Shown in pieces: positions 16,062 to 24,040 of a stretch of DNA of 56,120 nt. The DNA comes from Salinactinospora qingdaonensis. GTDB lineage: Bacteria > Actinomycetota > Actinomycetes > Streptosporangiales > Streptosporangiaceae. The stretch lies in assembly GCF_039539445.1 (NCBI RefSeq), contig NZ_BAABDD010000030.1, positions 1 to 56,120 of the forward strand. The letters are read 5' to 3'. A program made the translations under genes and the position numbers. Below the pieces are notes generated by a model. The model saw only the letters and a list, made by a program, of their open reading frames with translations. It did no database searches and was not told the DNA's origin. Numbering within the stretch: position 1 is the first letter of the stretch; each line of letters opens with the position of its first letter.

Positions 16062-16838
16062 GTGACGGAAACGAGCGAGGCGGGGGCCGGTGCCGTGCCG
16101 GCGCTGCACATCGAGGACCTCACCCACGTCTACCCTGATGGCCACGAGGCGCTGGCGGGAATCACCCTCACTGTGGGGCAGGGAGAGCGGGTGGCGCTGC
16201 TGGGCTCCAACGGTGCGGGCAAGACCACACTGGCGTTGCACCTCAACGGCGTCCTGACCGCGACATCGGGGCGGGTGCGCCTCGGGGGGCTCGACGTCAG
16301 GCGCGAGAACCTGCACGAGATCCGGCGCCGGGTCGGCATCGTGTTCCAAGACCCCGACGATCAACTGTTCATGCCCACCGTCGGCGAGGATGTGGCGTTC
16401 GGCCCCGCCAACCACGGGCTGCGCGGTGCTGCGTTGCGCGAGCGCGTGGCGGCGGCACTGGAGCAGGTGGCGATGGCCGAGCACGCCGACCGCGCCCCCC
16501 ACCATCTCAGTTTCGGGCAGCGCCGCCGGGTGGCGCTGGCGACCGTGCTCGCCATGCGGCCGGAGGTCCTGGTGTTGGACGAGCCGACCTCCAACCTGGA
16601 CCCGGTGAGCCGCCGTGAACTGGCCGAGGTACTGGCTGCCCTGCCGGTGACCACCCTGGTTGTCACGCACGATCTGCCGTACGCGCTACAGACATGCCCG
16701 CGGTCGGTGCTGCTGGGCGGCGGCGAGATCGCCGCCGATGGCGCCACCGCCGACATTCTCAGTGACGAGACGTTGATGCGCGCCAACCGGCTGGAACTGC
16801 CCTTCGGCCTCGATCCGGCCGTGCTCCGCGCCCACTAG
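16062..16838 (+). CDS. cbiO: ECF transporter ATPase CbiO (258 aa)
   Basis: The ABC ATPase of the Co/Ni importer. Walker A GSNGAGKTTL is at about residue 48, the Q-loop is in FQDPDDQLF, the signature is LSFGQ, Walker B is VLVLDEPTSNLD, and the switch His is in VVTHD. It starts with GTG 13 nt after cbiQ. The stop TAG is the first part of the CTAGGTTGTTG terminal repeat of an inserted element, so the insertion lies exactly at the gene end. Confidence 0.94.
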   Translation: MTETSEAGAGAVPALHIEDLTHVYPDGHEALAGITLTVGQGERVALLGSNGAGKTTLALHLNGVLTATSGRVRLGGLDVRRENLHEIRRRVGIVFQDPDDQLFMPTVGEDVAFGPANHGLRGAALRERVAAALEQVAMAEHADRAPHHLSFGQRRRVALATVLAMRPEVLVLDEPTSNLDPVSRRELAEVLAALPVTTLVVTHDLPYALQTCPRSVLLGGGEIAADGATADILSDETLMRANRLELPFGLDPAVLRAH

Positions 16839-16983
16839 GTTGTTGTTTTTCGAACGGCTGGAGGTGGGGGCCGTGGGCAGTGTTCTCCGTTCGCTCGTGC
16901 CTCGACCGCTGTCCGATCTCGGCAGCCTACGGGGGCGCTCACCCGCTCGCTCTCGCCGCCCTTTTCAAAAAACAACAACCTAG
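16835..16983. mobile_element. MITE-like element with 16-bp terminal inverted repeats (copy B)
   Basis: A 149-bp segment bounded by CTAGGTTGTTGTTTTT at the left and its exact reverse complement at the right, with CTAG at each edge. Inside is the dispersed core, here as GCTCGTGCCTCGACCGC...CGATCTCGGCAGCC. It encodes no protein. Read from its right end it aligns with elements at 25788 and 34628. The left CTAG supplies the cbiO stop codon. A transposase source was not found in the window. Confidence 0.78.
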
Positions 16984-17052
16984 CTGTACTTAGCCGTGTG
17001 AGCCCCGCCCTAGGTGTGACGTTCGGATGCGGGCGCGGGCCCGCGGGTGGGC

Positions 17053-17841
17053 TCAGCCGGCGCCGAGCAGGTGAGGGGCGGTGGTCACCGCGACGGCCAT
17101 GCCCGCGGCCACCGTGAGCACGGTGACGGCGAAACCGATACGCAGGGGCGCGGCGGGGATGCGGGTGGCCACTCGGCCGGCGGCCAGCGAGGCGACCATG
17201 GCCGCACCCGCGAACACGGCGATGCGAGTGTAGTCCAGGTCGGGGGCCGAGCCGAGGTGGGCAGCCAGGCCAGAGACGGCGTTGATGACCACCACGACCA
17301 GCGAGGTGGCCACTGCCTCGGCGGGCGCCAACCCGAGGAGCAGGGTCAGCGCGGGGACGATGACGAAACCGCCCCCGACGCCGAACATGCCGGTGAGAAG
17401 GCCGACCCCTGCCCCGGCGGCGACGGCTTTGGGCAGGCAGCTCCGCCAGTTGACACCGCCGGAGCTACTACGGCACGCACCGCCGTGGCCGCCTCGGTCG
17501 CGCACCATACGCACCGCCACAACCGTCATGAGTACCGCGAACGCGCCCAGCAGCCAGCGTTCGGGTACCAGCCGCCCCAGTGCGGCACCGGCGAAGGCCG
17601 CGGGCAGGCCCGCCGTGCCAAAGACCAGCGCGACGGGCCAGCGGATCACGCGGCAGCGCAGCCGTGGCAACAGCGCGGCCACAGCCGAGGCGCCGACCAC
17701 GACCAGCGATGCCGGGACCGCCTCCGACATCGCCATCCCCACCCCGAAGACGAGGGCGGGCACGGCCAGGATGGAGCCGCCTGCTCCCAGCAAGCCGAGT
17801 AGCACTCCGATGAGCAGGCCGAACAGTACAGCCATGACCAT
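17053..17841 (-). CDS. TauE/SafE sulfite exporter family protein (262 aa)
   Basis: About eight hydrophobic segments with the two half-repeats of the family: GLLIGVLLGLLGAGGSILAV near the N-terminus and GVGLLTGMFGVGGGFVIVPA in the middle. These proteins are proposed to export sulfite or small sulfonates. It is the last gene of the minus-strand persulfide operon, 41 nt after a rhodanese-DUF2892 gene. As in staphylococcal cst operons, it would remove the sulfite made by the persulfide dioxygenase. Confidence 0.88.
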   Translation of the reverse strand: MVMAVLFGLLIGVLLGLLGAGGSILAVPALVFGVGMAMSEAVPASLVVVGASAVAALLPRLRCRVIRWPVALVFGTAGLPAAFAGAALGRLVPERWLLGAFAVLMTVVAVRMVRDRGGHGGACRSSSGGVNWRSCLPKAVAAGAGVGLLTGMFGVGGGFVIVPALTLLLGLAPAEAVATSLVVVVINAVSGLAAHLGSAPDLDYTRIAVFAGAAMVASLAAGRVATRIPAAPLRIGFAVTVLTVAAGMAVAVTTAPHLLGAG

Positions 17842-17882
17842 GGCTACCCCCTGCGTGTCGTGGCCGGTGTCGGAGCGTCCGG

Positions 17883-18476
17883 TCAGCGGGCGGCCGGTGC
17901 GGGCTCGGTGAGAGAGGCGATCCTGGCCGGAGCGTCAGGGGCGCAGCTTCGATTGAACGGCAGCAGCGCCAGCAGCCGGGCCATGCCGCAGGTGTTGGTG
18001 ACAGCGGCGAACACCAGCCCCGCCCCCACGAAGGCGGCGACCCACTTAAGGGGGTCGAAGAGCAGGCTGGCCACCACCGCCAGCAGCACGAGAGAGCCGG
18101 CGGTCAGCCGCACCTGGCGCTCCATCGCCCAGGGGCCACGCCCGCGGGTAACGGGCGCGCCGGCGTCCTGCCAGGCGGCCAGCCCGCCGCGCAGAACGTG
18201 GACCTGTTCCAGACCGGCGGCGGTGACCAAACGCTGCGCCTGGTCGGCACGCGCTCCCGAGGCACACACCAGCACCACTGGGTCCTCGTGGGCGGCGCGC
18301 AGTTCGTTGCGGTGCTCGCGCAGCAGGTCCAGGGGCACGTTGTAGGAGCCGGGGATGTGGACTCCGGCGAATTCGCCGGGCGAGCGCACGTCGATGAGCC
18401 GCATGTTGGGGTGGGTCTCTCGGAGCCGGCTGACCTGGTCGACGTCGAGGGGCTGCGGGGAGGATGGCTGGTTCAT
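17883..18476 (-). CDS. Rhodanese with C-terminal DUF2892 membrane domain (197 aa)
   Basis: Residues 10-105 form a rhodanese domain with active loop CASGARA (persulfide-carrying Cys). Two helices follow, GSLVLLAVVASLLFDPLKW and FVGAGLVFAAVTNTCGMA, typical of DUF2892/YgaP-like proteins that sit at the inner membrane. It probably moves sulfane sulfur at the membrane. The ATG at 18476 has AAGGAACG upstream; the longer minus-strand frames are shadows. Its neighbours are TauE downstream and a persulfide dioxygenase upstream. Confidence 0.88.
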   Translation of the reverse strand: MNQPSSPQPLDVDQVSRLRETHPNMRLIDVRSPGEFAGVHIPGSYNVPLDLLREHRNELRAAHEDPVVLVCASGARADQAQRLVTAAGLEQVHVLRGGLAAWQDAGAPVTRGRGPWAMERQVRLTAGSLVLLAVVASLLFDPLKWVAAFVGAGLVFAAVTNTCGMARLLALLPFNRSCAPDAPARIASLTEPAPAAR

Positions 18477-18635
18477 GCGATCGTTCCTTAGGTGGTGTGG
18501 GTGTGGGATCTGGATGGGGCAGCGTGGAGAGCCGAATGTGGCTGGTCGCCTCGTGGCCCTCGTGGTGCCGCCCGGTGGGCGGAGCCGGCCCGCGCCGGTA
18601 GCGGGTCTGGCTCCGCCGCCTGGATGCCGGGCCGT

Positions 18636-18676
18636 CTTGGGCACGGCTCGCCGCTGCGCTGCGGCGAGCGCCCAAG
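18636..18676. terminator. Long hairpin inside the persulfide operon
   Basis: CTTGGGC-acg-GCTCGCCGC pairs with GCGGCGAGC-GCCCAAG. It lies in the 272-nt gap between the persulfide dioxygenase and the rhodanese-DUF2892 gene and could attenuate transcription of the distal genes. Confidence 0.6.
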
Positions 18677-18748
18677 GTTGGGGGCCCGAGGGCGGGTGGG
18701 CACAGCGGCGCTGTGTCCCTTCCGGGACGAAGGTGGGGTGGTGGAAGG

Positions 18749-20143
18749 CTATTCGGGCGTGACGGTGGGCACCCCCTTGTCGGCGGCGGTGGCGAACGTG
18801 TCGTTGATGACGATCGCGCACCGGTCGGCGGCGTCGAGCAGCGAGGCGGCGGCGGTGGCGCGGTAGCCACTGCCACAGTGCACCCACACCGCCCCATCGG
18901 GGATCTCGCCGATGCGTCGCGGCAGTTCGGGCAGCGGGATGTGCACGGCGCCGACGATGTGGGAGTCGCGCCACTCGTTGTTCATGCGCACGTCCAGCAC
19001 GACGTCGGGAGTCGGCAGCCCCTCGGGGACGGTGCCGGACATGGCTTGGGCCAGCGCGGTGAAATCGGTGCTGGCCATGGCCCGAATCTGCTGGGGGGCG
19101 GCGGCCAACTCCTCCGGGGTGCCGGCGGCTGCGGCGGCGAAACGGTCGATGCCGATGCGCGCCAGCTCGCGCTGGGCCTGGGCGACCTGGTCACGGCTCT
19201 CCCCCAGCAGCGTCAGGGGAGCCCCCCAGTCGATCATCCACCCCAGCCAGGTCGTCATCGGCCCGTCCAGGCCCAGGCTGACGGTGCCGGCCAGGTGGGC
19301 GTCGAAGTAGGCCTTGCGGTGGCGCAGGTCGACCACCCACTCCCCTTCGGCTAGGCGCTGGCGCAGCCGCTGCGGCTCGGCCGTCTCGGGGGCGCGCAGG
19401 TCGATCGGGTCGGGGCCGGCGAGGTTCTTGACCCCCATGTGGGCGTAGTAGGCGGGGTAGGCGTCCAGGCCGGCCAGGGTCTCGGTGACGAAGTCGTCCT
19501 CGGCCAGGCGCAGGGCCGGGTTGGTGCGGCTCTGTTGTTCCAACGTGGAGTCCTTGCCGCTGACCTGGCCGGCCGAGCAGAAGCTGCCGAAGCCGTGAGT
19601 GGGCCACACCCGGGTGCCGGCGGGCAGCAGGTCGGCGAGCCGGCGCGCCGAAGCGTGCTGGTGGCGGGCCAGGGTCTCGGCGTGCTGCTGGCCGAGGAGG
19701 TCGGTGCGGCCGGTGGTGCCGAACAGCAGGGAGCCGCCGGTGAACACGTCCTCGGTGCCCTCGGGGCCGTCCAGGGCATAGGAGAGGTGGTGGAAGGTGT
19801 GGCCGGGGGTGGCGATGGCGTGTAGCCGCATGTTCGGGGAGATCTCCCAGACGTCCCCATCGGAGATGGGGGTGTGGGCGAAGTTCACGTCGTCGGCGGC
19901 GGCGACGCCGTAGGTGGCGCCGGTCAGCCGGGACAGCTCCAGCCCCCCGGAGACGTAGTCGTTGTGGATGTGGGTCTCGACCACGTGGGTGACGCGCACG
20001 CCAAGGCTGCCGGCCAGCGCCAGGACGCGGTCGACGTCGCGCTGCGGGTCGACGACGAGCGCGACCGTACCGTCGGTGGCGAGGTAGCTGCGGTCCCCCA
20101 GCGAGGAGGTCTCGATCACCTGAACATTGATGTGAGACGTCAT
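18749..20143 (-). CDS. Metallo-beta-lactamase/rhodanese fusion, persulfide dioxygenase CstB-like (464 aa)
   Basis: An N-terminal metallo-beta-lactamase domain (1-240) with the ETHIHNDYVSGG iron motif and later PGHTFHHLSY. A degenerate rhodanese without a Cys comes next (about 270-345). A final rhodanese (about 370-460) has the catalytic CGSGYRA. This order matches CstB, which oxidises persulfides to thiosulfate or sulfite. The ATG at 20143 has AGAGGTAT upstream; the 561-aa longer frame adds only low-complexity residues. It is the second gene after a single-domain rhodanese in an operon next to a CstR repressor. Confidence 0.88.
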   Translation of the reverse strand: MTSHINVQVIETSSLGDRSYLATDGTVALVVDPQRDVDRVLALAGSLGVRVTHVVETHIHNDYVSGGLELSRLTGATYGVAAADDVNFAHTPISDGDVWEISPNMRLHAIATPGHTFHHLSYALDGPEGTEDVFTGGSLLFGTTGRTDLLGQQHAETLARHQHASARRLADLLPAGTRVWPTHGFGSFCSAGQVSGKDSTLEQQSRTNPALRLAEDDFVTETLAGLDAYPAYYAHMGVKNLAGPDPIDLRAPETAEPQRLRQRLAEGEWVVDLRHRKAYFDAHLAGTVSLGLDGPMTTWLGWMIDWGAPLTLLGESRDQVAQAQRELARIGIDRFAAAAAGTPEELAAAPQQIRAMASTDFTALAQAMSGTVPEGLPTPDVVLDVRMNNEWRDSHIVGAVHIPLPELPRRIGEIPDGAVWVHCGSGYRATAAASLLDAADRCAIVINDTFATAADKGVPTVTPE

Positions 20144-20171
20144 CGTGGATACCTCTTCCTCTCGGTTGTTG

Positions 20172-20477
20172 TCAGTGGCCCTGCTCGACGGGTCGGCCGC
20201 TCTCGACCCAGGCCCGCGTGCCGCCGGCGACCGATTCGGCCTGACCGCCGGCTGCGGAGATCGCCTGCGCAGCGGTGTAGCTGCGCCGGCCGGAGGCGCA
20301 GATGGTGCGCACCGGCTGGTCGGTGAAGCGGTGGGGCTGTGCCCGCACCTGTTCCAGCGGCACGTTGCGCGCGCCGGGCACGTGCCCTTGGGCGTACTCC
20401 GCGGGTGAACGCACGTCGAGTAACGGGGGACCACTACCCATGGCCACGTCCTCCACTGAGATCTCGCGCACGGTCAT
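20172..20477 (-). CDS. Single-domain rhodanese (101 aa)
   Basis: A cytoplasmic sulfurtransferase with PLLDVRSPAEYAQGHVPGA and active loop CASGRRS. The ATG at 20477 has GGGAGGAC upstream. It is the first gene downstream of the GC-box at 20499-20516 and 28 nt before the persulfide dioxygenase gene. It would pass sulfane sulfur into the pathway. Confidence 0.9.
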   Translation of the reverse strand: MTVREISVEDVAMGSGPPLLDVRSPAEYAQGHVPGARNVPLEQVRAQPHRFTDQPVRTICASGRRSYTAAQAISAAGGQAESVAGGTRAWVESGRPVEQGH

Positions 20478-20498
20478 GCTGTCCTCCCGTTGCAACTT

Positions 20499-20516
20499 CA
20501 CACCCCCGGGGGTATC
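20499..20516. promoter_or_regulatory. CsoR/CstR-family operator (site 1)
   Basis: CACACCCCCGGGGGTATC carries the C-run/G-run dyad ending in GTAT that is typical of CsoR/CstR operators. It lies directly upstream of the rhodanese gene. Confidence 0.7.
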
Positions 20517-20556
20517 TAATGGTCAAACGTGTGCGCTTGCTGCGCACACGTAACGG

Positions 20557-20826
20557 TCAGGCCAGGGAGAGGAAGAGCTTCTCCAACTCTTGTTCGGTCA
20601 TCGGCGGCTCCTCCCCCCGCTCTCGCGCCTCCTGGCAGTGGCGCATACCACTGGCGACGATCTTGAAACCCGCCCGGTCCAACGCACGTGAGACCGCCGC
20701 AAGCTGGGTGAGAACCGTCGTGCAGTCCTCGCCTTCCTCGATCATCGACACCACACCGGCCAACTGGCCCTGAGCGCGGCGCAATCGGGTGAGCGCATCG
20801 CCCACCAACGCCGGAGACATCTCCAT
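20557..20826 (-). CDS. cstR: CsoR-family repressor, CstR-type persulfide sensor (89 aa)
   Basis: A four-helix CsoR/RcnR fold. One Cys is in EEGEDCTTVLTQL and one in ASGMRHC. The His that copper-sensing CsoR uses, four residues before the second Cys, is absent (Gly), which is the CstR pattern of two reactive thiols sensing persulfides. The ATG at 20826 has AAAGGCGG 7 nt upstream. It is followed by the rhodanese, persulfide dioxygenase and TauE genes, the classic CstR regulon. The longer frame from 21330 has no homology. Confidence 0.85.
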   Translation of the reverse strand: MEMSPALVGDALTRLRRAQGQLAGVVSMIEEGEDCTTVLTQLAAVSRALDRAGFKIVASGMRHCQEARERGEEPPMTEQELEKLFLSLA

Positions 20827-20852
20827 ACCGTCACCGCCTTTCGCGAGTTCCA

Positions 20853-20872
20853 ACATACCTCCCCCCGTATGT
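20853..20872. promoter_or_regulatory. CstR operator (site 2), autoregulatory
   Basis: ACATAC-CTCCCCCC-GTATGT is a 6-bp perfect dyad around a C-run, 26 nt upstream of cstR. Paired with site 1 it suggests that CstR controls both itself and the sulfur genes. Confidence 0.65.
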
Positions 20873-20987
20873 GTTCCCGCCACCTTGAGATGCGTGACAG
20901 GCATCACCCCATGTCGCCGGGAGGGGAGCGACAGGGAGCATCGAACACCGTCCTTGGCCTCGCTCCACGGCACCGCCGTAACCGGTG

Positions 20988-21821
20988 TCACAGGGCACGC
21001 AGGAACGCGGCGACCTCGCGCGTGAAGGTTTCGGGAGCTTCCAGGTTGACCATGTGCGCGGCGCCGGGGACCACCCCCGTGCGCGCGCCGGGCTGGGCGG
21101 CGACGATCGCGTCGACGTTGCCGATGATGTCGCTGCTGTCGACATCGCCCACCAGGGTCAGCAGCGGTGCTGCGACCTCGGCGAGGCGTTGCGCCGCCCC
21201 CACCTCGCGCAGCGTCCCCGCCCCGAGACCACTGGCATGCCTGGCGACGTTGTGCGCGGCAACGGCACCGAGGCGCTCGCGCATCGCCGGGTCGACTTCG
21301 CTCGGTTCGCGGTGGGGGCCGTCCACCCACATCCGCAGAAAGTGCTCGACGAACCGCTGCGCACCGTCGGGCCGGCCCAGGGACGCCTGCTGGGCGCGGG
21401 TGTGTTCCAGCACGAACGGGTCGGCGAAAGCGCGCCCGCTGATGCCGGGAGCGGCCAGCACGAGCGCCTCGACGCGCTCGGGACAGGCGAGGGCGAAGTC
21501 CAGGGCCGTACGCGCCCCCAGGGACAACCCGACCAGCCGCGCGCGGACGATCTCGTGGTGATCGAGCAGGGCGCGCAGGTCCTCGACGTTGGACCAGTCG
21601 CCGGTGACCGTCGACGACGCGCCGTGGCCGCGCGCGTCATAGCGGAGGGTGTAGTGGCCGGTCGCGGCCAACGCCGCAAACTGCTCGTGCCACATCCCGG
21701 CGTCGAGCAGGCCGCCGTGCAACAGAACCAGAGCCGGCCCCTCTCCCGCGCTCTCGTAGGCAAGCCGACCGTTGTCGACTGGAGCGAAGCCGCTGCGACC
21801 GGCTGAAGAACTGACGTCCAC
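20988..21821 (-). CDS. Alpha/beta hydrolase (277 aa)
   Basis: Alpha/beta hydrolase with oxyanion LLHGGLLDAGMW, nucleophile elbow GLSLGA, and GAAHMVNLEAP carrying the catalytic His. It resembles 3-oxoadipate enol-lactonase/haloperoxidase-like hydrolases; the substrate is unknown. The GTG at 21821 has GGAGACTAAG upstream and precedes VDVSSSAGRS. The longer frame is unsupported. Confidence 0.83.
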   Translation of the reverse strand: MDVSSSAGRSGFAPVDNGRLAYESAGEGPALVLLHGGLLDAGMWHEQFAALAATGHYTLRYDARGHGASSTVTGDWSNVEDLRALLDHHEIVRARLVGLSLGARTALDFALACPERVEALVLAAPGISGRAFADPFVLEHTRAQQASLGRPDGAQRFVEHFLRMWVDGPHREPSEVDPAMRERLGAVAAHNVARHASGLGAGTLREVGAAQRLAEVAAPLLTLVGDVDSSDIIGNVDAIVAAQPGARTGVVPGAAHMVNLEAPETFTREVAAFLRAL

Positions 21822-22225
21822 CTTAGTCTCCTTGCCGGAGCTTGCCGCCGAGCGGACGGCGCCAAAAGGGCGAGCCGCAGCGACACCGATGTGACCGGCG
21901 GCACAGGCTACCAACAGGCGCACCGGCGCGGGAGAGATGTGGCACGCCCCGGCCACGGGGCCGGGAGGCGGCGCCGGCACTGCTGCGAACGGTCGACAAC
22001 ACGTTCTCCCGTATTGCATGCCATAAGGGAAAATTTCTGTCGCCGGCACGTCGCCTTCGGGGCGACGGTTCCGAATAGAGGTCGACTTGGCTTGCGCCGC
22101 TGGTTCCGGCGCTGCCGAGCCGACAGGGGGCGTGCGCCGCCGCGAGGAAGGGGCGCGGCGGCGCGCCGCTCCTGCCGTGATGTGCTGGTGCCGGCGACGA
22201 CAACACTGACGACCACGAGGTGAGC
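21822..22225. other. Divergent intergenic region with two inverted repeats
   Basis: About 400 nt between the hydrolase (minus) and the thioredoxin lipoprotein (plus). It contains the 30-bp palindrome at 22004-22033 and a stable hairpin GTCGCC-TTCGG-GGCGAC at 22050-22066. No gene was found. Confidence 0.6.
22004..22033. promoter_or_regulatory. 30-bp imperfect palindrome centred on GCATGC
   Basis: Left arm TTCTCCCGTATT, centre GCATGC, right arm CATAAGGGAAAA, with most positions paired. It probably binds a regulator of the divergent promoters. The regulator is unknown. Confidence 0.5.
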
Positions 22226-22900
22226 ATGAAGATCACGTTCCGCTCGATCGCCGCCGGCGCGGCGATCGTGGTGGGCCTGTCCGCCTGCGGTTCCCCCGAC
22301 AGCAGCGTTTCCCCCGACAGCGCCCAGGAGAGCGCCAACTCCGCCCAAGGTAGCGAGGGCGGTGCCAGCAGCGACGACAATACCGGCAGCGCCGGCGGCA
22401 GCGGTGACAGCGCCGACAGTGCTGGCAGCGCTAGCAGCGGCAACGCCAGCGGCAGCGACGACATGCCGGTCGACGCACCGGGCGCGTCGGCGCCCCCGCC
22501 GGTGTTGAGCTTTGAAACCCAGACGGTCAGCGGTGACGACATCGCCGGCGCCTCCCTGCACGGCGACCCGGCGGTACTGTGGTTCTGGGCTCCCTGGTGT
22601 TCCATCTGCCGCGGCGAGGCCGACAGCGTGTCCGCCGCGGCGCAGCGCTACGCCGGCGAGGTCGAGTTCATCGGTGTCGCCGGCCGCGGCGAGGTCGACG
22701 CCATGAAGGGGTTCGTCTCCGACACCGGCGTCGACGAGATGCGCCACCTGGTCGATTCCGACGGTTCGATCTGGTCGGGCTTCGAGGTCACCAGCCAGCC
22801 CGCGTTCGCGTTCCTGCGCTCCGATGGCAGTTTCACCACGGTCGGGGGCAGCCTCAGCGACAGCGAACTCGACTCCTACATCGACGAAGAACTCTCGTGA
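22226..22900 (+). CDS. Thioredoxin-like lipoprotein, TlpA/DsbE type (224 aa)
   Basis: The signal peptide ends in lipobox LSAC (residue about 21), so the protein is anchored outside the membrane. A Ser/Gly/Asp-rich linker (25-85) leads to a thioredoxin fold with WCSIC as the CxxC redox site and a cis-Pro in SQPAFAF. It is likely an extracytoplasmic disulfide reductase or oxidase, fed by the CcdA-like protein encoded 127 nt downstream. The ATG at 22226 has GAGG 6 nt upstream; the GTG 6 nt earlier is a weaker choice. Confidence 0.88.
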   Translation: MKITFRSIAAGAAIVVGLSACGSPDSSVSPDSAQESANSAQGSEGGASSDDNTGSAGGSGDSADSAGSASSGNASGSDDMPVDAPGASAPPPVLSFETQTVSGDDIAGASLHGDPAVLWFWAPWCSICRGEADSVSAAAQRYAGEVEFIGVAGRGEVDAMKGFVSDTGVDEMRHLVDSDGSIWSGFEVTSQPAFAFLRSDGSFTTVGGSLSDSELDSYIDEELS

Positions 22901-23027
22901 CTCGGCCGCCGGCTCGACCGCACCGCCGGCAGCCGTGGCCACCCTGGCCGGCCGTCTCGGCCACGCAGCCGGACCGTCGAGCAACTCCCGCTGGAGCGCG
23001 GGGGAGGGATGACTCTGGAGGCGACCG

Positions 23028-23915
23028 GTGAACGAGCTGCCCTTCGCGATCGCCCTGGTGGCGGGCATGCTCGCCGTGCTCAACCCGTGCGGGTTCGCGC
23101 TGCTGCCCGGCTATCTGGCGCTGCTGGTGGCTGCTGAGGACGACGCGGACGCGGGCGGTGTCGGGCGACGGGTGCGCTCCCTGGGGCGGGCGCTGGGCAC
23201 CACCCTGGCCATGACCGGCGGTTTCGTCGCCGTGTTCGCCGGTTTCGGGCTGGTGGTGGCCCCGTTGGCCCTGTCAGTGGAGCGCTACCTGCCATGGGTG
23301 ACCGTCGTCATCGGGCTGGTGCTCATCGGCGTCGGCGGGTGGCTCCTCAGCGGACGCGACATCACGCTGCTGCTGCCCAAACCCACCCCCGGCAAGCCGA
23401 CCCGCTCGCTGCGCTGGGCCGCGACCTACGGTGTCAGCTATGCGCTGGCCTCGCTGTCGTGCACGATCGGGCCGTTCCTCGCACTGACCGCCAGTGCGCT
23501 GCGCTCGACCAGCGCACTGGGGGCGGTGGGCGTGTTTTTGGCCTACGCCGCCGGCATGGGGCTGGTGATCGCGGTGCTGACCATCGGCGCCGCGCTGGCC
23601 CGCGACACGCTGGCGATGCGGCTGCGCCGCTCACTGCCCGTGGTCAACCGGGTCAGCGGAGCGCTGCTGGTGCTGGCCGGCGCCTATGTGGCCTACTACG
23701 GCTGGTTCGAGATCCGGGTCCTGGCCAACGGTTCCGTCGACGACCCGGTGATCGAGGCTGCCACGGGCGTCCAAGCCGAACTGGCACGGTGGCTGGACGC
23801 GGCCGGCCCGGCGTGGGTGCTGGTGGCGCTGGTGGCGCTGGTGGCTCTGGCAACGGTGATCGGAGTCTGGCGTGGCCGGCGACGCCGTGCCACAACTGTC
23901 TCCCCCGCGGAGTGA
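23028..23915 (+). CDS. ccdA: CcdA/DsbD-like cytochrome c biogenesis membrane protein (295 aa)
   Basis: Six to seven membrane helices carry the two family Cys sites, LNPCGFALLPGY and SLSCTIGPF, which shuttle electrons from cytoplasmic thioredoxin across the membrane. The partner is the lipoprotein thioredoxin just upstream. GTG start with CTGGAGG upstream. The C-terminal extension holds an extra helix and a basic tail. Confidence 0.9.
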   Translation: MNELPFAIALVAGMLAVLNPCGFALLPGYLALLVAAEDDADAGGVGRRVRSLGRALGTTLAMTGGFVAVFAGFGLVVAPLALSVERYLPWVTVVIGLVLIGVGGWLLSGRDITLLLPKPTPGKPTRSLRWAATYGVSYALASLSCTIGPFLALTASALRSTSALGAVGVFLAYAAGMGLVIAVLTIGAALARDTLAMRLRRSLPVVNRVSGALLVLAGAYVAYYGWFEIRVLANGSVDDPVIEAATGVQAELARWLDAAGPAWVLVALVALVALATVIGVWRGRRRRATTVSPAE

Positions 23916-24040
23916 GGGGAAGCGACGCTGCGCTCCCCGGTTCGATAGCCGGCGCGCCGGCCGGGTGCGGCCACATCGGGCCGGGGTCGCCACGGGCCAG
24001 ATGACCAGCGAGAAAGCGAGGAACTCCTAGGCTGGAGAAT

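Noticed and set aside
17883..18974. 363-codon frame extending the rhodanese-DUF2892 gene
   Set aside because: The extension overlaps the persulfide dioxygenase gene and is Arg/Pro-rich; the ATG at 18476 has a proper ribosome site.
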